Source of the DNA: Tetragonia tetragonoides
Lineage: Eukaryota > Streptophyta > Magnoliopsida > Caryophyllales > Aizoaceae
Reading direction: 5' to 3'
Assembly (NCBI GenBank): GCA_038025085.1
Contig: CM076149.1
Span: forward strand, 30,293,001-30,357,000
Length of the DNA: 64,000 bases
Below, piece after piece: positions 12,263 to 22,753 of the stretch (the stretch's first letter is position 1; the number at the start of each line of letters is the position of its first letter). The notes beneath the pieces are model-generated. The model was given only the letters and a program-made list of their open reading frames with translations, did no database searches and was not told the origin of the DNA. The position numbers and the translations under genes were made by a program.

Positions 12263-13510
12263 CTATGTTCTTTTGTTGAGGACCCTGTTCACTTTGCTGT
12301 GAGGAGCATAGCCAATAAAGACAGCCTCATCACTCCTAGCATCAAACTTTTCCAGGTTAGACTTTTCATTGTTATGCACGTAGCATTTGCAACCAAAAGC
12401 TCTAAAATGGGAAATATTTGGTTTTCTTCCTCTGAGTAATTCATAGGGTGTCTTTCTCAGAATAGGTCTTAACATGGCACGATTTATGATGTAGCAAGCT
12501 GTGATGACAACTTCTCCCCACATATTCCTTGGAAGATCACTAGCTAGCAATAGGGTTCTAGTTATATCTTCCAGGGTCCTGTTCTTCCGTTCAACTACCC
12601 CATTCTGTTGAGGTGTTCTTGAGGCAGAGAAGTTGTGATCAATGCCATGTTGAGCATAGTAGTTAATGAATTTGTCATTTTCAAACTCTGTGCCATGGTC
12701 AGACCTTAGAGATAGAATATCAGCTCCAACCTGTTTCTGCATTCTGTTAGCAAAGATTTCAAACATATCAAAGGTTTCATCCTTGGATACAAGCAACAGG
12801 GTCCAAGTGAATCTGGAATAGTCATCTACAATAACAAACACATAATTTCTTCCTCCACGAGTTTGAACTCTCATAGGACCACACAGATCCATGTGTAGAA
12901 GTTCAAGGGGTCGTGAAGTACTTACCATATTCTTTGTTGTAAAAGAAGACTTTACCTGCTTACCTCTAGCGCAGGCACCACATAGCTCATCACTTTTGAA
13001 TTTGATTTTAGGTAAACCAATGAAAAGGTTTTGTGATACCAGCTTGTTCAAGGTGTTGAGACTTACATGTCCAAACCGTCTATGCCATAGTGAGACATCA
13101 GTTTCAATAGCACTGAGACATGTTAGAGAGTTACTGGAAAGATTATTTACATCAACTTTGTAAATATTTTTGTGTCGCTTTCCCTCTAGCACAACATTAC
13201 TTGTCTTGTGATTCGCAACTATGCAATTATTTGCAGTGAATAGGACATTGTTCCCTTTATCACATAGTTGTGAAACACACAACAAGTTATATTTCAAACC
13301 ATCAACCAAGTAGACTTCATCTATAGAGTGTGTTATTGACTTACCAATCTTACCTATACCGACCACTTCACCTGTTTGGTTGTCACCAAAAGTCACACTT
13401 CCACCTTCATAGGCTGTGAGTGAAAGAAATACAGATTTTTCTCCTATCATGTGCCTTGAGCAGTCACTGTCCACATACCATGGCTTGCTTTCTTTCACTT
13501 TAGCCTGCAA
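12263..13510 (-). pseudogene. Copia protease and integrase region
   Basis: A single open frame of 415 residues. The protease motif reads WYVDSDCSRHM; the usual D-S-G triad is D-S-D, which should damage the protease. It continues into the GAG-pre-integrase (LWHRRFGH with the CGACARGK zinc half) and the integrase core: D in LHMDLCGP, D in LRSDHGTEF, E in QQNGVVERKNR. The reading ends with NKRT and a stop at 12263, where the pol frame should continue. Three copies of the dispersed GGACCCTGTT-type motif lie inside it (12280, 12573, 12793). Confidence 0.88.
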
Positions 13511-13529
13511 TGAAAGTCACTTATTAGTT

Positions 13530-15386
13530 TTAGGAACCCACACTTGCTTGGGGCTCCCTTTTCTCAGAATCAGTTTTCACTTTGTCCTTTCTCATCCAAA
13601 CTTGCTTCACATATTGCTTATTCTTGATGACAGGCATAGTTCTCTCATGGCATTCATATCTATAGTGACCACTTTGTCCACAATGCCAGCAGAGTCTATT
13701 ATGTTTCAGTCCAACATACTTGGTGTTGGGAGTCCAGTCATCCTTTTTAAGTTTTCTTCCTAAACCATTTTTAAACCTATTGTGATGATCATTTAGCCAT
13801 TTTAAGGCTTGGGAAGAGCTAGTCCATTTATTAATACGGACTAGTTCTTCTTGTACCTTATTCAACTTGTCTTTATAGTCCTTAGATTTTTCAAGTTCCT
13901 TTTCCAAGTTTAACCTAAGAATTTCATATTCAGATTTTAGATCATCTAGGCCAGTTTCATCACATACATAAATAGGTTCTAATGTCTCAGCAGCTTTCTT
14001 AGATAAATCAGTCTCAAGAGATAAACATTTACTTTCAAGGATGGACCTTGTTTCCTCCATTTTGCATACTGTTTCTTTGAGATCTTTATTGTCCTTTTTC
14101 AAGGTTTTTAACATTTTTTCATAATTTGTCTTAATCTCCAACAGTTCTCTTACACTTCCTTAGAGTCATTATAAGCATGCAAAATGTTATCATTTTCAAT
14201 GTTTAACTCTTCATACTGATCCATCATAGAAAGTACCATTTTAAGCAATTTATCTTTAGACCAAGAAGCAATTTGACTCTTAATTTCAAGAATACCTACC
14301 TAGGCTTCCTCATCTTTAGAGGTGAGATCTTTTCTGGCCATAGTGCATAGATCCTCCACTTCATCTTCTAGACCATCATCTTCGTTGTCTGACCAACCAG
14401 CCAACATGCTCACATACCTTGCTTCTCTTTTGGTAAACCTCTCTTGCTTTCTGGAAGAGGATGGACGTTGTTCTGTCTGTGTGTTCTCACTTGGCTTAGG
14501 ACACTCATTTTTGAAATAACCAAGTCTTGAGCATTTGTGACACCTGATCTTGGATTTGTCAAAGTTTCCACCTCTTCCTGAATTTGACGAAGCTTGATTG
14601 AAACTTACCATAGAAGCGAGCAAACTTCTTGGCAACGAGGCTTATCTCATCTTCATTAAGATCTAGATCATCTTCAGGAAACTCATCAACTTGAAAAGCA
14701 ACCTCATTTTCCCTCTTGGTCTCATTAGTTTTAACTTGTAACTCATGAGTCATTAAGTTACCAATTAATTCTTCAACCTTCATGACAGTTAAATCTCTTG
14801 CCTCTTGAATAGTTGTTACTTTAGGTGTCCAGGTGTTGTTTATGGGTAAACTTCTCAAGAGTTTTCTAACAACATCTTCTTCATCAAAAGGTTTGCCAAG
14901 AGATTTAAGTTGATTTAGGATATTATTGAACCGAGCATACATGTCTTTGATAGTCTCTGTTGGTTCCATGCTAAACAATTTATACTGCCTAATCAACATG
15001 TCTATTTTGGATTGCTTTACCTGAGAGGTGCCTTCATAAGCTGTTTCCAAGGTCTTCCAGATGCTTTGAGCAGTTTCACATCTTTGAATATGATTGTATT
15101 CCTTGGCATCCACTCCACAGTGTAGGATTTGAATAGCCTTAGCATTCTTCTCTATCTGCTTAATGTTAGTGTTGGTCCATTTTTCTGGAGGTTTGATGCT
15201 CGTCTTTCCTTCTGCAACTACTTGCTCTACAACCAGATCTCCATTCAAAGTTATTTGCCATAACTCATAATCTATTGTTTTGATGAAAATTTCCATTCTT
15301 CGTTTCCACCGAGAATAAAATTCTCCATTAAACAATGGTGGACGGTTAGTTGGTTGTCCTTCCCTCATCTCACTAGGTGCATTCAT
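13530..15386 (-). pseudogene. Sirevirus-type gag with two zinc knuckles
   Basis: Start ATG at 15386 (MNAPSEM), 45 bp inside the PBS. The N-terminal half (15386-14559) is a UBN2/DUF4219-type capsid (ELWQI, IWKTLETAYEGTSQVKQSKIDML, LRSLP). A small deletion near 14615 shifts frame into 14635-14300, which holds knuckle 1 (CHKCSRLGYFKNEC). After a broken stretch, 14141-13530 gives a long Lys/Glu-rich coiled coil and knuckle 2 (CWHCGQSGHYRYEC). Two knuckles separated by a coiled coil is longer than most Copia gags and fits Sireviruses. The 2936-4066 copy lacks the deletion at this point. Confidence 0.85.
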
Positions 15387-15430
15387 TTTTGCGGAAAAAT
15401 TCAAGGTGTTAACCTTTTTATGAGCAACCT

Positions 15431-15443
15431 TGCTCTGATACCA
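15431..15443 (-). promoter_or_regulatory. Primer binding site (initiator Met tRNA)
   Basis: The sense strand reads TGGTATCAGAGCA just inside the 5' LTR, complementary to the 3' end of plant initiator tRNA-Met, the usual Copia primer. It is separated from the LTR end (15446) by two bases. Confidence 0.9.
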
Positions 15444-16612
15444 ACTCAAAAGTGCCTAAGTTACTCTAGAGGGGGGTGAATAGAGTGACTCCAATTTCTC
15501 GCGTTTTGCAACTTGAGAACAGGGTAGAGAACAGCGTTATGGACGTTGTTCCTATACAGCAGACTAAGACAGAATAAAAAGCGGAATGTAAATAACACAA
15601 GGCTTTTTTCACGTGGAAAACCTCCTAAGCTTAATAGGAGTAAAAACCACGACCCAGTTACTTGGGATTTTGTCACACTACTTATCTTATAACTAGAGCC
15701 AAAATTCAGGATACAACACAGTACCCTAACACCACCACACACCGTTATTGATGCGTTTCCTATCTCTCAGAATCACACACTGATCTGAGAGATACTCTAC
15801 ACTCGTTACTGAGTTAAAGACTTTACAAATAACCAGATTGTTTGTCCTATTACACGCTTCAACACTAAGCAATATAAAACCACAAAAACCTATTATGCAA
15901 TGACTAAACTAAGCAAAGACTCAAACTGACCAGGACAGGGAACAGGGTTCAAGGTTGTTCTTTGTGAGTACTGGACGTATCTGGTTTGGACGAGTAAACG
16001 CTTTGCACAACCGATTCTGAGTTCAATGATGCACGCCAAGCTTAACCCTACAACTGAGCTTATCAGGCGCCTTATATACACTACAACAAAAAGGCTAATT
16101 ACCCACGCTGAAAAAGTTGGAATTTTACACTTATAAGCGTGGAAAAAATCAATGTGGAGAATTTCCACGCTTTTGAGTGTCATTTTTCTCCACACTTTTG
16201 ATTGTAGAAAATTGAACTTTCTCCACGCTTATAAGTGTCGGATTTTTCCTTTTACTTTGAAGGTAGAAGATTTCTTACCTCACTTAATAGTGTGGAAAAA
16301 AAGGCGGGAATTTGTAACACCGCATAAACCATAACAAATTTTGGTGGGAAAATGTATAATTTTCAAAGAATTACTTTAACCATTGTATGTCACATAACAA
16401 GCTCATATTATTCATCCACTTGGGTGAAAAAGAGAAAGTAAAGTATACAATTTTGTCTTGCAAAACACCCCAATGGACATAAACAATCACCTCTCAACAC
16501 AATACAAAAGCCAACCCAAATAACCACTCACACAAGCTAATGAAATCCTAATAGACAGAAAAGATTACAATAAATTTTGAATTGTATCAAACTGCAGATT
16601 TGAATAACAAAT

Positions 16613-16783
16613 TTATGATGTTGACGAGCTAGCCTGAATTCCGCTCCCTTTATATTTCATAAAATGCTGCTGATACAGCGGCCCTTCTAGCTCAATGCAA
16701 TAAATTCTGATCACCCTATCTCTGGAACCACTTGAGCTTCCTGTGTAAGCCCTATGGGTTTCCAAGTAGTAATGCCAAGTCAT
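16613..16783 (-). CDS. Exon-like 56-codon ORF inside the CACTA element
   Basis: An uninterrupted minus reading from ATG 16783 to TAA 16613 with protein-like composition (MTWHYYLETHRAYTG, RIYCIELEGPLYQQH). Upstream on minus are two more candidate exons with GT-AG-like borders near 16928-16890 and 17090-17030 (LVEGFEAYFRDPVQ, then GTAAGG). I do not recognise the family. The most likely explanation is the 3' end of a host gene captured by the element; chance coding potential is the alternative. Confidence 0.3.
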   Translation of the reverse strand: MTWHYYLETHRAYTGSSSGSRDRVIRIYCIELEGPLYQQHFMKYKGSGIQASSSTS

Positions 16784-19700
16784 TTCAAGATATTTGACAA
16801 GATTTCAGTACATAAGGTGCAGCCAAAGAGATCTTGCAAATTTAGGTTCATGATGGATATGACAATTGAAATAGTAGAATTCTCACCTCAAATTGATCCC
16901 CTTGATATATTTATGACGCCCTGCATAATTCAAAAACAAAACAAGTTCACACTCATGAATTTATATTCACTTTTTGTAAAACATGATTTTTGTATTGTAG
17001 CTTTCATATAAACATAAGCTTACAAGCCTTACTTGCACCGGATCACGAAAGTAGGCTTCAAAGCCTTCGACCAATCTCTAATGCCACTGTTGTATTTGGA
17101 AACGTATAGAAATGATTCACATTAAATATCAAAATGAATAAGCAGTTGCTAAAGTAAAAAACAGAACTTGGTCTGCAGATCAAAAATCCTAATTTGTTTC
17201 ATTCATGCATTGTTAAAAAAAAAAAGGTCGTTTCACTGACAATGTAGATGATTTGTAAATTGAGGACATCATATATTCTCAAATAGCTAAGTCAGCAAAG
17301 TCTGTGTTTTGAGAGAAACATATACAAAGAAACAATGGTCGTCTAGAGTTCATGAAACAAACAAAAGGAAAAAAAAGGATAGCCTATAGAAATTTGTCAA
17401 AATATACTGGAGAACTCGCTTCCTTAACATATTCAGAGAATCATACTGGAAAAAGTTAGGCAATCTCTCAAACAGCTAATCCTAACCTGTCATCAGTGTC
17501 TTTCATTTCGCTCGAATATCCAGTACTAAATGATGTCCACTTACAATGAGTGAAACGTGGCTCTGCAATGTTCCAGTGAGCGGTAACAACTAACAACCAA
17601 TACACGAGTAAGTATGCAAAGAAATGACACTGCCATCTAATAACAAATCTAGTTAATATGTGTATAAATCAGCACCTATATACATTTACTTGTGCAGGAA
17701 TGACAAACCATGATCCTGTGGACACAATATGTGATATAAACAGAACGTGACACAAACAGAAAATCACTCTAAACTAACTTTACAGATTGAAAAAAGCTTG
17801 TCTTTATCATAAGAAGAGATAAATAGTCTTGTCCTCTAATTTCAAAGATCTAATCAGTATGAGTCTGGACATGAAAGCATAAAATAACTCACAAAAGCCA
17901 ATAGACCACACAACAACCAATGATGAAGTCTGTGCAGCAGCAACGCCATGACTGCACACCCTGCACAAGGGCAGCAGCACCACCTGAAGACTTTGCAACA
18001 ACTAGTTGGGTACTGATCAGACCTGCATATAAGATTACCCTCCCATGCATTCTTGCATAATCACAAATATGAAGGCAAAGCCAGAAGTTCACAAGGTGAC
18101 AGCAAGAATTCTTTTTGAATTCCGAGTTCAGCTGAGCAACGTAGAGAAGATCAGAGACACAAGCAGGAATAGGAGGTGGTGTGAGCAAGTTGGTATCACC
18201 CCTGTTTTTGTTAAGAAGTAATGTTTTGTTTGTATAGGTTTATACACAGCACACATCGATTACATGTATAGGCTATTCAGTTTTGTCCTATAGGAGTATA
18301 GGGAGAGTATACAGCTTCCTTGGCTGTTGGGAGTTGATTGATGTACGAACTTCATTCATATTTTAGTAATGCAATATACGCTCACATTTTACCAAAGAAA
18401 AAAAAATATTTGAAGGCACCAAGTAGTTTTAAAAGGCAAGACATCAACAAAGTAAATATAATTCAAGGTACAAGCATGTAATTGGTCACTATTAGCATAT
18501 AAAATAGTTCTATGTTGCCCAAATCCCATTTGTTTTGCTACTTACCAACCCGATTACCCTTTGTACTCTCAGCTCTAAAGGTCATCAAATCAAGGTCAAT
18601 AAAGTAATAACAGTTGAGAGTTCATAATATTAACAACTGATCACAAACTCCGAAGAATGCTAGATCCATTTAAGCACATAAAGATTATTATAGACCACTT
18701 CCTTTGGTATTCACTTATATGTGTATTCGTCATTGAGTTGCAGACTTTCTTAGCGAGCATAGTCATGGTTAAATACCAGCTAATCAAGTCTGAAATTCAG
18801 AATGTCAGAAAATTTACATTATAAACAATCTACAAGCATATGTTGGTACATATTTTTAAATCCTGATTGCCTAGCTTGAAATCTCTATCATTTAAGCTAA
18901 TTCCTATCTCAACAGCATGCTAAAACCAAGGATAGCAGTAAGAGGACAGCGGCCACACATCTCAGTTAATGCATCATATTCGAATGATGGGAAAAATCCA
19001 ATTTATCACAGAAGATCAAATCACCAAAATATCAAGGCCACAGAATAATAACTTCTGTATATAGACGCTCATCTGTTACAGCTTGCTATTCAGCAAATGA
19101 CTATTCTTGTATAATACTAGCTACACATCTTACTAGTTAACAAAGCACTTAAAATTCATATAGCTAGACACAATAACACAGTAATTATGGGCTGACTATA
19201 ACTAGAAGCATTATTTTTACAAGGAAAAGAAAGATCAACATATCTTCAAAATTCAGAATACACTCATTTGACCTATAAGTGATAATCAAATCCAAAAGAA
19301 ATCCAGAGATGTGTAACTTCAAGTGGTTTGCATTGAATAGCTCCTTAACTCGTCATACATTTAACAAAATGAAAAATAAGAAGGAAAAAGAAATTAACTT
19401 AAACCTCCTTACCAGCTTTGTAAAACCTCATAGAACTGAGCAATTTGATTGAATAGCTAGTCATGAATACAGGAGAAACTGTAAGTTCTTTCACTAGAAC
19501 TTAGAAGTGAGTTTGCATTTTTTACCTATTGACTACTTCCTCTGGCCCCCGACTTTTGCAGTCCTTCTCTTTCCTAACAGTTTGAAAAGTAACAAAAGCC
19601 TAATTTGCTTAAAAGCTAAAAGACAACTTCAATTCACAACTCAATATACTTTCACATTGCACTGGTGGTTACGAACCTCACACAGTCACACCCAAATTAC

Positions 19701-19890
19701 TGCTACATTAAGAGTCACAACAATTGTCCCCAAATGAAAAACAAACAAAACCCTGAACAGATAGTTTAAGTGAACAACAGGTACAAGTAAGAAAGACTAA
19801 CCAAATTAAATCAATGAAAACACACATTCAACTAATCATATCACCAAAACTGGATTTTTTTAAGGAAAAGCCCAAACAGACTAGGACAAA

Positions 19891-20400
19891 TCATCGATCA
19901 AATATTACGGAACAGAAAAATAAAATGGACTTGATTCCAGCAAAGCTGTGAACCAAATAATCGTTTTGAACCAGTAAATAAAATGAACCACAATGATATT
20001 TCGAAGTTGGGTTAGAGAGAAAGAACCTTGAAAGTTTAACAAGTGTGAGCTTCGTGTCTGGAGAGTACCCGACCACCTCGTCACCTCCTTTCTCTGATCG
20101 CCTCCCACCGCGACCATCCAGGCGGAAATCCCACAATTCCTCACCTAGAAATTTGATGATGATGTCGTCTCGCAGATCTAGAAAAGTAAATTCAAATGGA
20201 ATCACAAAATGTTGAAATTTCAGGAATGAATGGGAAGTGCAATTGGGTGTAATATAGTGATAATTAACTAATTTAGGAACTACTGTAGATCGAGGTTGGG
20301 AGAGATCTGAACGAGGGGAAGGGGGTTGTGAGGAGAGAGAAACGGTGGTGAATGCTTAACAGTTACGCTCAAATTTAGGAAGAGGGATTCTATTTTAAAA
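19891..20400 (-). other. Gene-start-like island inside the CACTA element
   Basis: Minus strand: a CT-rich leader-like stretch (20395-20280), then a candidate exon after TTTTCTAG near 20182 reading LRDDIIIKFLGEELW, with locally higher GC than the surroundings. It may be the 5' end of the same captured transcript whose end lies near 16613. No homology is recognised. Confidence 0.25.
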
Positions 20401-21442
20401 AACTAAAACTTTAGGAAGAGGGAACTTATGGCACACGATTTTATTAATTTGAGCCCGCCTCCTGAAAGGACAATTTGTCACGCACAAAACCGTGGAAAAG
20501 GTCCGCACTTATTTAAAAGCGTGGAGAACCTCGGTATATTTTTCCACGTAAAAGCGTGGAGAAAAAAGTGTCTACAACTAGCATATTTGTTGTAGTGATA
20601 GGCAGGCCCAAAACGAGCTCAGTCAGTTAGGTTAAATCTCTTCAAAATATTAATGATAAGATTTACCAAAAGATAAGATAGAGTTTAAGTAAAGATCAAA
20701 GACATTTCCTTAACTCAACCTATGAGATAAAATCCGTACAAATTCATTAACAGAAAATCTCGGCCAGCTAGCAAGTGATTTATCAGAATATAATCTCTAT
20801 AAGATAATTAGAAATATTCCAGAAGATAATTCACTTGCTTAACAATATATATTTGGCCATTAAGTAAAATACTTTTTCCAAGATAATATCTTTTCAAAAT
20901 AATATACTTTTCTGTTAAAAATACGATTTTGCAATATTCATCTTTCCAAAATAAAATATATCTCTTCAGAAGAATATTTGTGTGAATATCTAAAAAATAA
21001 TACACAAAATATTCGTAGAATTAATAAATATGAATTTATGCAAACTCGTCCAGATACACAGCTTAGAAGGAATAGGGTCCAACACGTTGTTCCCCTTTGG
21101 TTCCTTCACGCTGTACTGCTGGTCATAGAGAACAGGGTTCACAAGAATGCTCCCCTGTACTCATGGACGCATGCACTCAGTCCTACAACCTTGTTCCCTT
21201 GTCATGATCAATTCAGACTCTTGCTAACAAGTCAAGCATAGTACATAAAGACTAATCACAAATGCACTTAAGTACAGTACATTGTCTTCATGTCTTGTTA
21301 GAATCCAAGCATCTTCATGAGCAATCATGCTTTGAGCATTATACCTTCTTGCATCCTTAAGTTAACCTGCCATCATAGTTAGTTCACACATAGATAAGGA
21401 CACTTTGTTTGTTATCATCAAAATCAGGAACCCAACAGTGAC

Positions 21443-21854
21443 CATTGTTCCACCAAAAAGTGACACTCGTCTTATCAAAAGTTACAAAAATACGGTTTTA
21501 AACAAGTTTTTATGATATTATTAACTAATAATGTCGACTTAGCTTAAATAGATACTCGTAGTTAATACTAAGCTAGTTGTTGATCGAAATTTGAGATAAT
21601 CAATAGCTTAATAATAGTTGTTGATGATCGAGATTTGAGATAGTTAACAGCTTAATACTATAATACCACTTGTTGAGATAATATAATAGGACATGTGCGT
21701 CATAATTAGAGATGTGAGATTATATCCGTCACTAACGCCGGATTTGATGACCACGAAAAACATATAAAAATAAATTAGTTGCAAAGTCAGATTAAAAGAG
21801 GAGCATCTATACACCGGTGTACCCCCAAAACAATATGTACTAAGAAAAAAATGT
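21443..21854. other. Unique flank containing a second copy of the peptide-gene promoter
   Basis: No ORF. The block 21515-21775 aligns by eye with 28740-28900, the promoter of the cysteine-rich peptide gene (shared GGCTTAGCTTAAATA-type, GTTGTTGATC, CATAATTAGAGATGTG and TATATC segments, and a TATAAAA near 21764). The coding part is absent; the MULE begins within about 90 bp. Confidence 0.5.
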
Positions 21855-22074
21855 GAATTGCTAAATACCGCCCTAAATTACTACCTACCGCCTCCCCAAA
21901 TTTCAATTTTGCCCTCACTCACTCTCACTCACTCATCTTTCCTCTCTTCCTCACTCACTCTCACTCATCCTTCCTCTCTTCCTCACTCACTCTCACTCAT
22001 CCTCACCACCACACCATCACACCGGCAACCACCACCACTCACGGCACCACCACCACCACCACCATCACAACGGA

Positions 22075-22554
22075 ATGTCAGGGGCTAGCGGCAGCGGCAG
22101 AGGCTTCGACGGCGAGGGAGGCGGCGACCGACCGCATCGCGGGGGGGTAACTTTTCGAAATTTTTTTTGCCTTGAATTGAATTTTTTTTGCCTTGAATTG
22201 AATTTTTTTTGCCTTGAATTGAATCGCGAATTTTTTTTGCCTTATGAATTGAATTTGTGTTGAATTTTTTTTTTTTTTTGTCGGTCGTCTGCCGATCTCG
22301 ACTCACCCTTGGGTGAGTCGTCTGCGACCGGCGACTCACCCAAGGGTGAGTCGTCTGCCGATCTCGACTCGCCCAAGGGTGAGTCGCCTGTAGCAGACGA
22401 CTCACCCTTGGGGAGTCGAGATCGACAGACGACTCACCCAAGGGTGAGTCGCCGATCGCAGACGACTCACCCAAGGGTGAGTCGCCATTCGCAGACGACT
22501 CACCCAAGGGTGAGTCGAGATCGGCAGACGACCGACACAAAAATTTTTTTTTTA

Positions 22555-22590
<36 letters not shown>

Positions 22591-22623
22591 TATTGTTATT
22601 ATTATTATTATTATTATTATTTA

Positions 22624-22676
<53 letters not shown>

Positions 22677-22678
22677 TA

Positions 22679-22710
<32 letters not shown>

Positions 22711-22714
22711 TATC

Positions 22715-22753
<39 letters not shown>

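Larger units (their letters stand above)
16079..20597. mobile_element. Non-autonomous CACTA (CMC/En-Spm) element
   Basis: The ends are CACTACAACAAAAAGGCT and, inverted, CACTACAACAAATATGCT; the flanks are the 3-bp duplication ATA (16076-16078, 20598-20600). CACTA ends with a 3-bp duplication are diagnostic of this superfamily. Subterminal arrays of AAGCGTGGA in both orientations (16130-16300 and 20490-20575) fit transposase-binding repeats. No tnpD/tnpA-like ORF is present in 4.5 kb, so it is non-autonomous. The interior is AT-rich with exon-like islands on minus (20380-19890, 17090-16613), possibly captured gene sequence. Confidence 0.9.
5710..21437 (-). mobile_element. Near-complete Sirevirus-type Ty1/Copia retrotransposon, interrupted by a CACTA element
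   Basis: Sense strand is minus. Identical 5-bp flanks GTGAC lie at 5705-5709 and 21438-21442. Sense order is: 5' LTR (21437 to 15446, carrying the CACTA insert), PBS matching initiator-Met tRNA, gag with two zinc knuckles, PR-INT-RT-RH, an envelope-like accessory ORF, polypurine tract, 3' LTR (7149 to 5710). The large gag, the ORF after RNase H and the repeated polypurine motifs are hallmarks of Sireviruses. Without the insert the element is about 11.2 kb. Coding regions carry frameshifts and stops, so it is not autonomous. The LTRs look highly similar by eye, with a 28-bp gap near 6020, so insertion was fairly recent. Confidence 0.9.
15446..21437 (-). repeat. 5' LTR split by a CACTA element
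   Basis: The two LTR halves are 15446-16078 and 20598-21437, together about 1.47 kb and collinear with the 3' LTR. The split is inside the TATA box: the 3' LTR has CTTATATAGGC, while here CTTATATA is followed by the insert, which ends in ATAGGC. The target duplication rebuilds a TATATAAGG on the gene-proximal side, but the upstream U3 is now 4.5 kb away. Confidence 0.9.

Noticed and set aside
22281..22540. Regularly spaced palindromes resembling a CRISPR array
   Set aside because: Plant nuclear DNA, linkers are near-identical rather than unique, no cas genes; it is a minisatellite.
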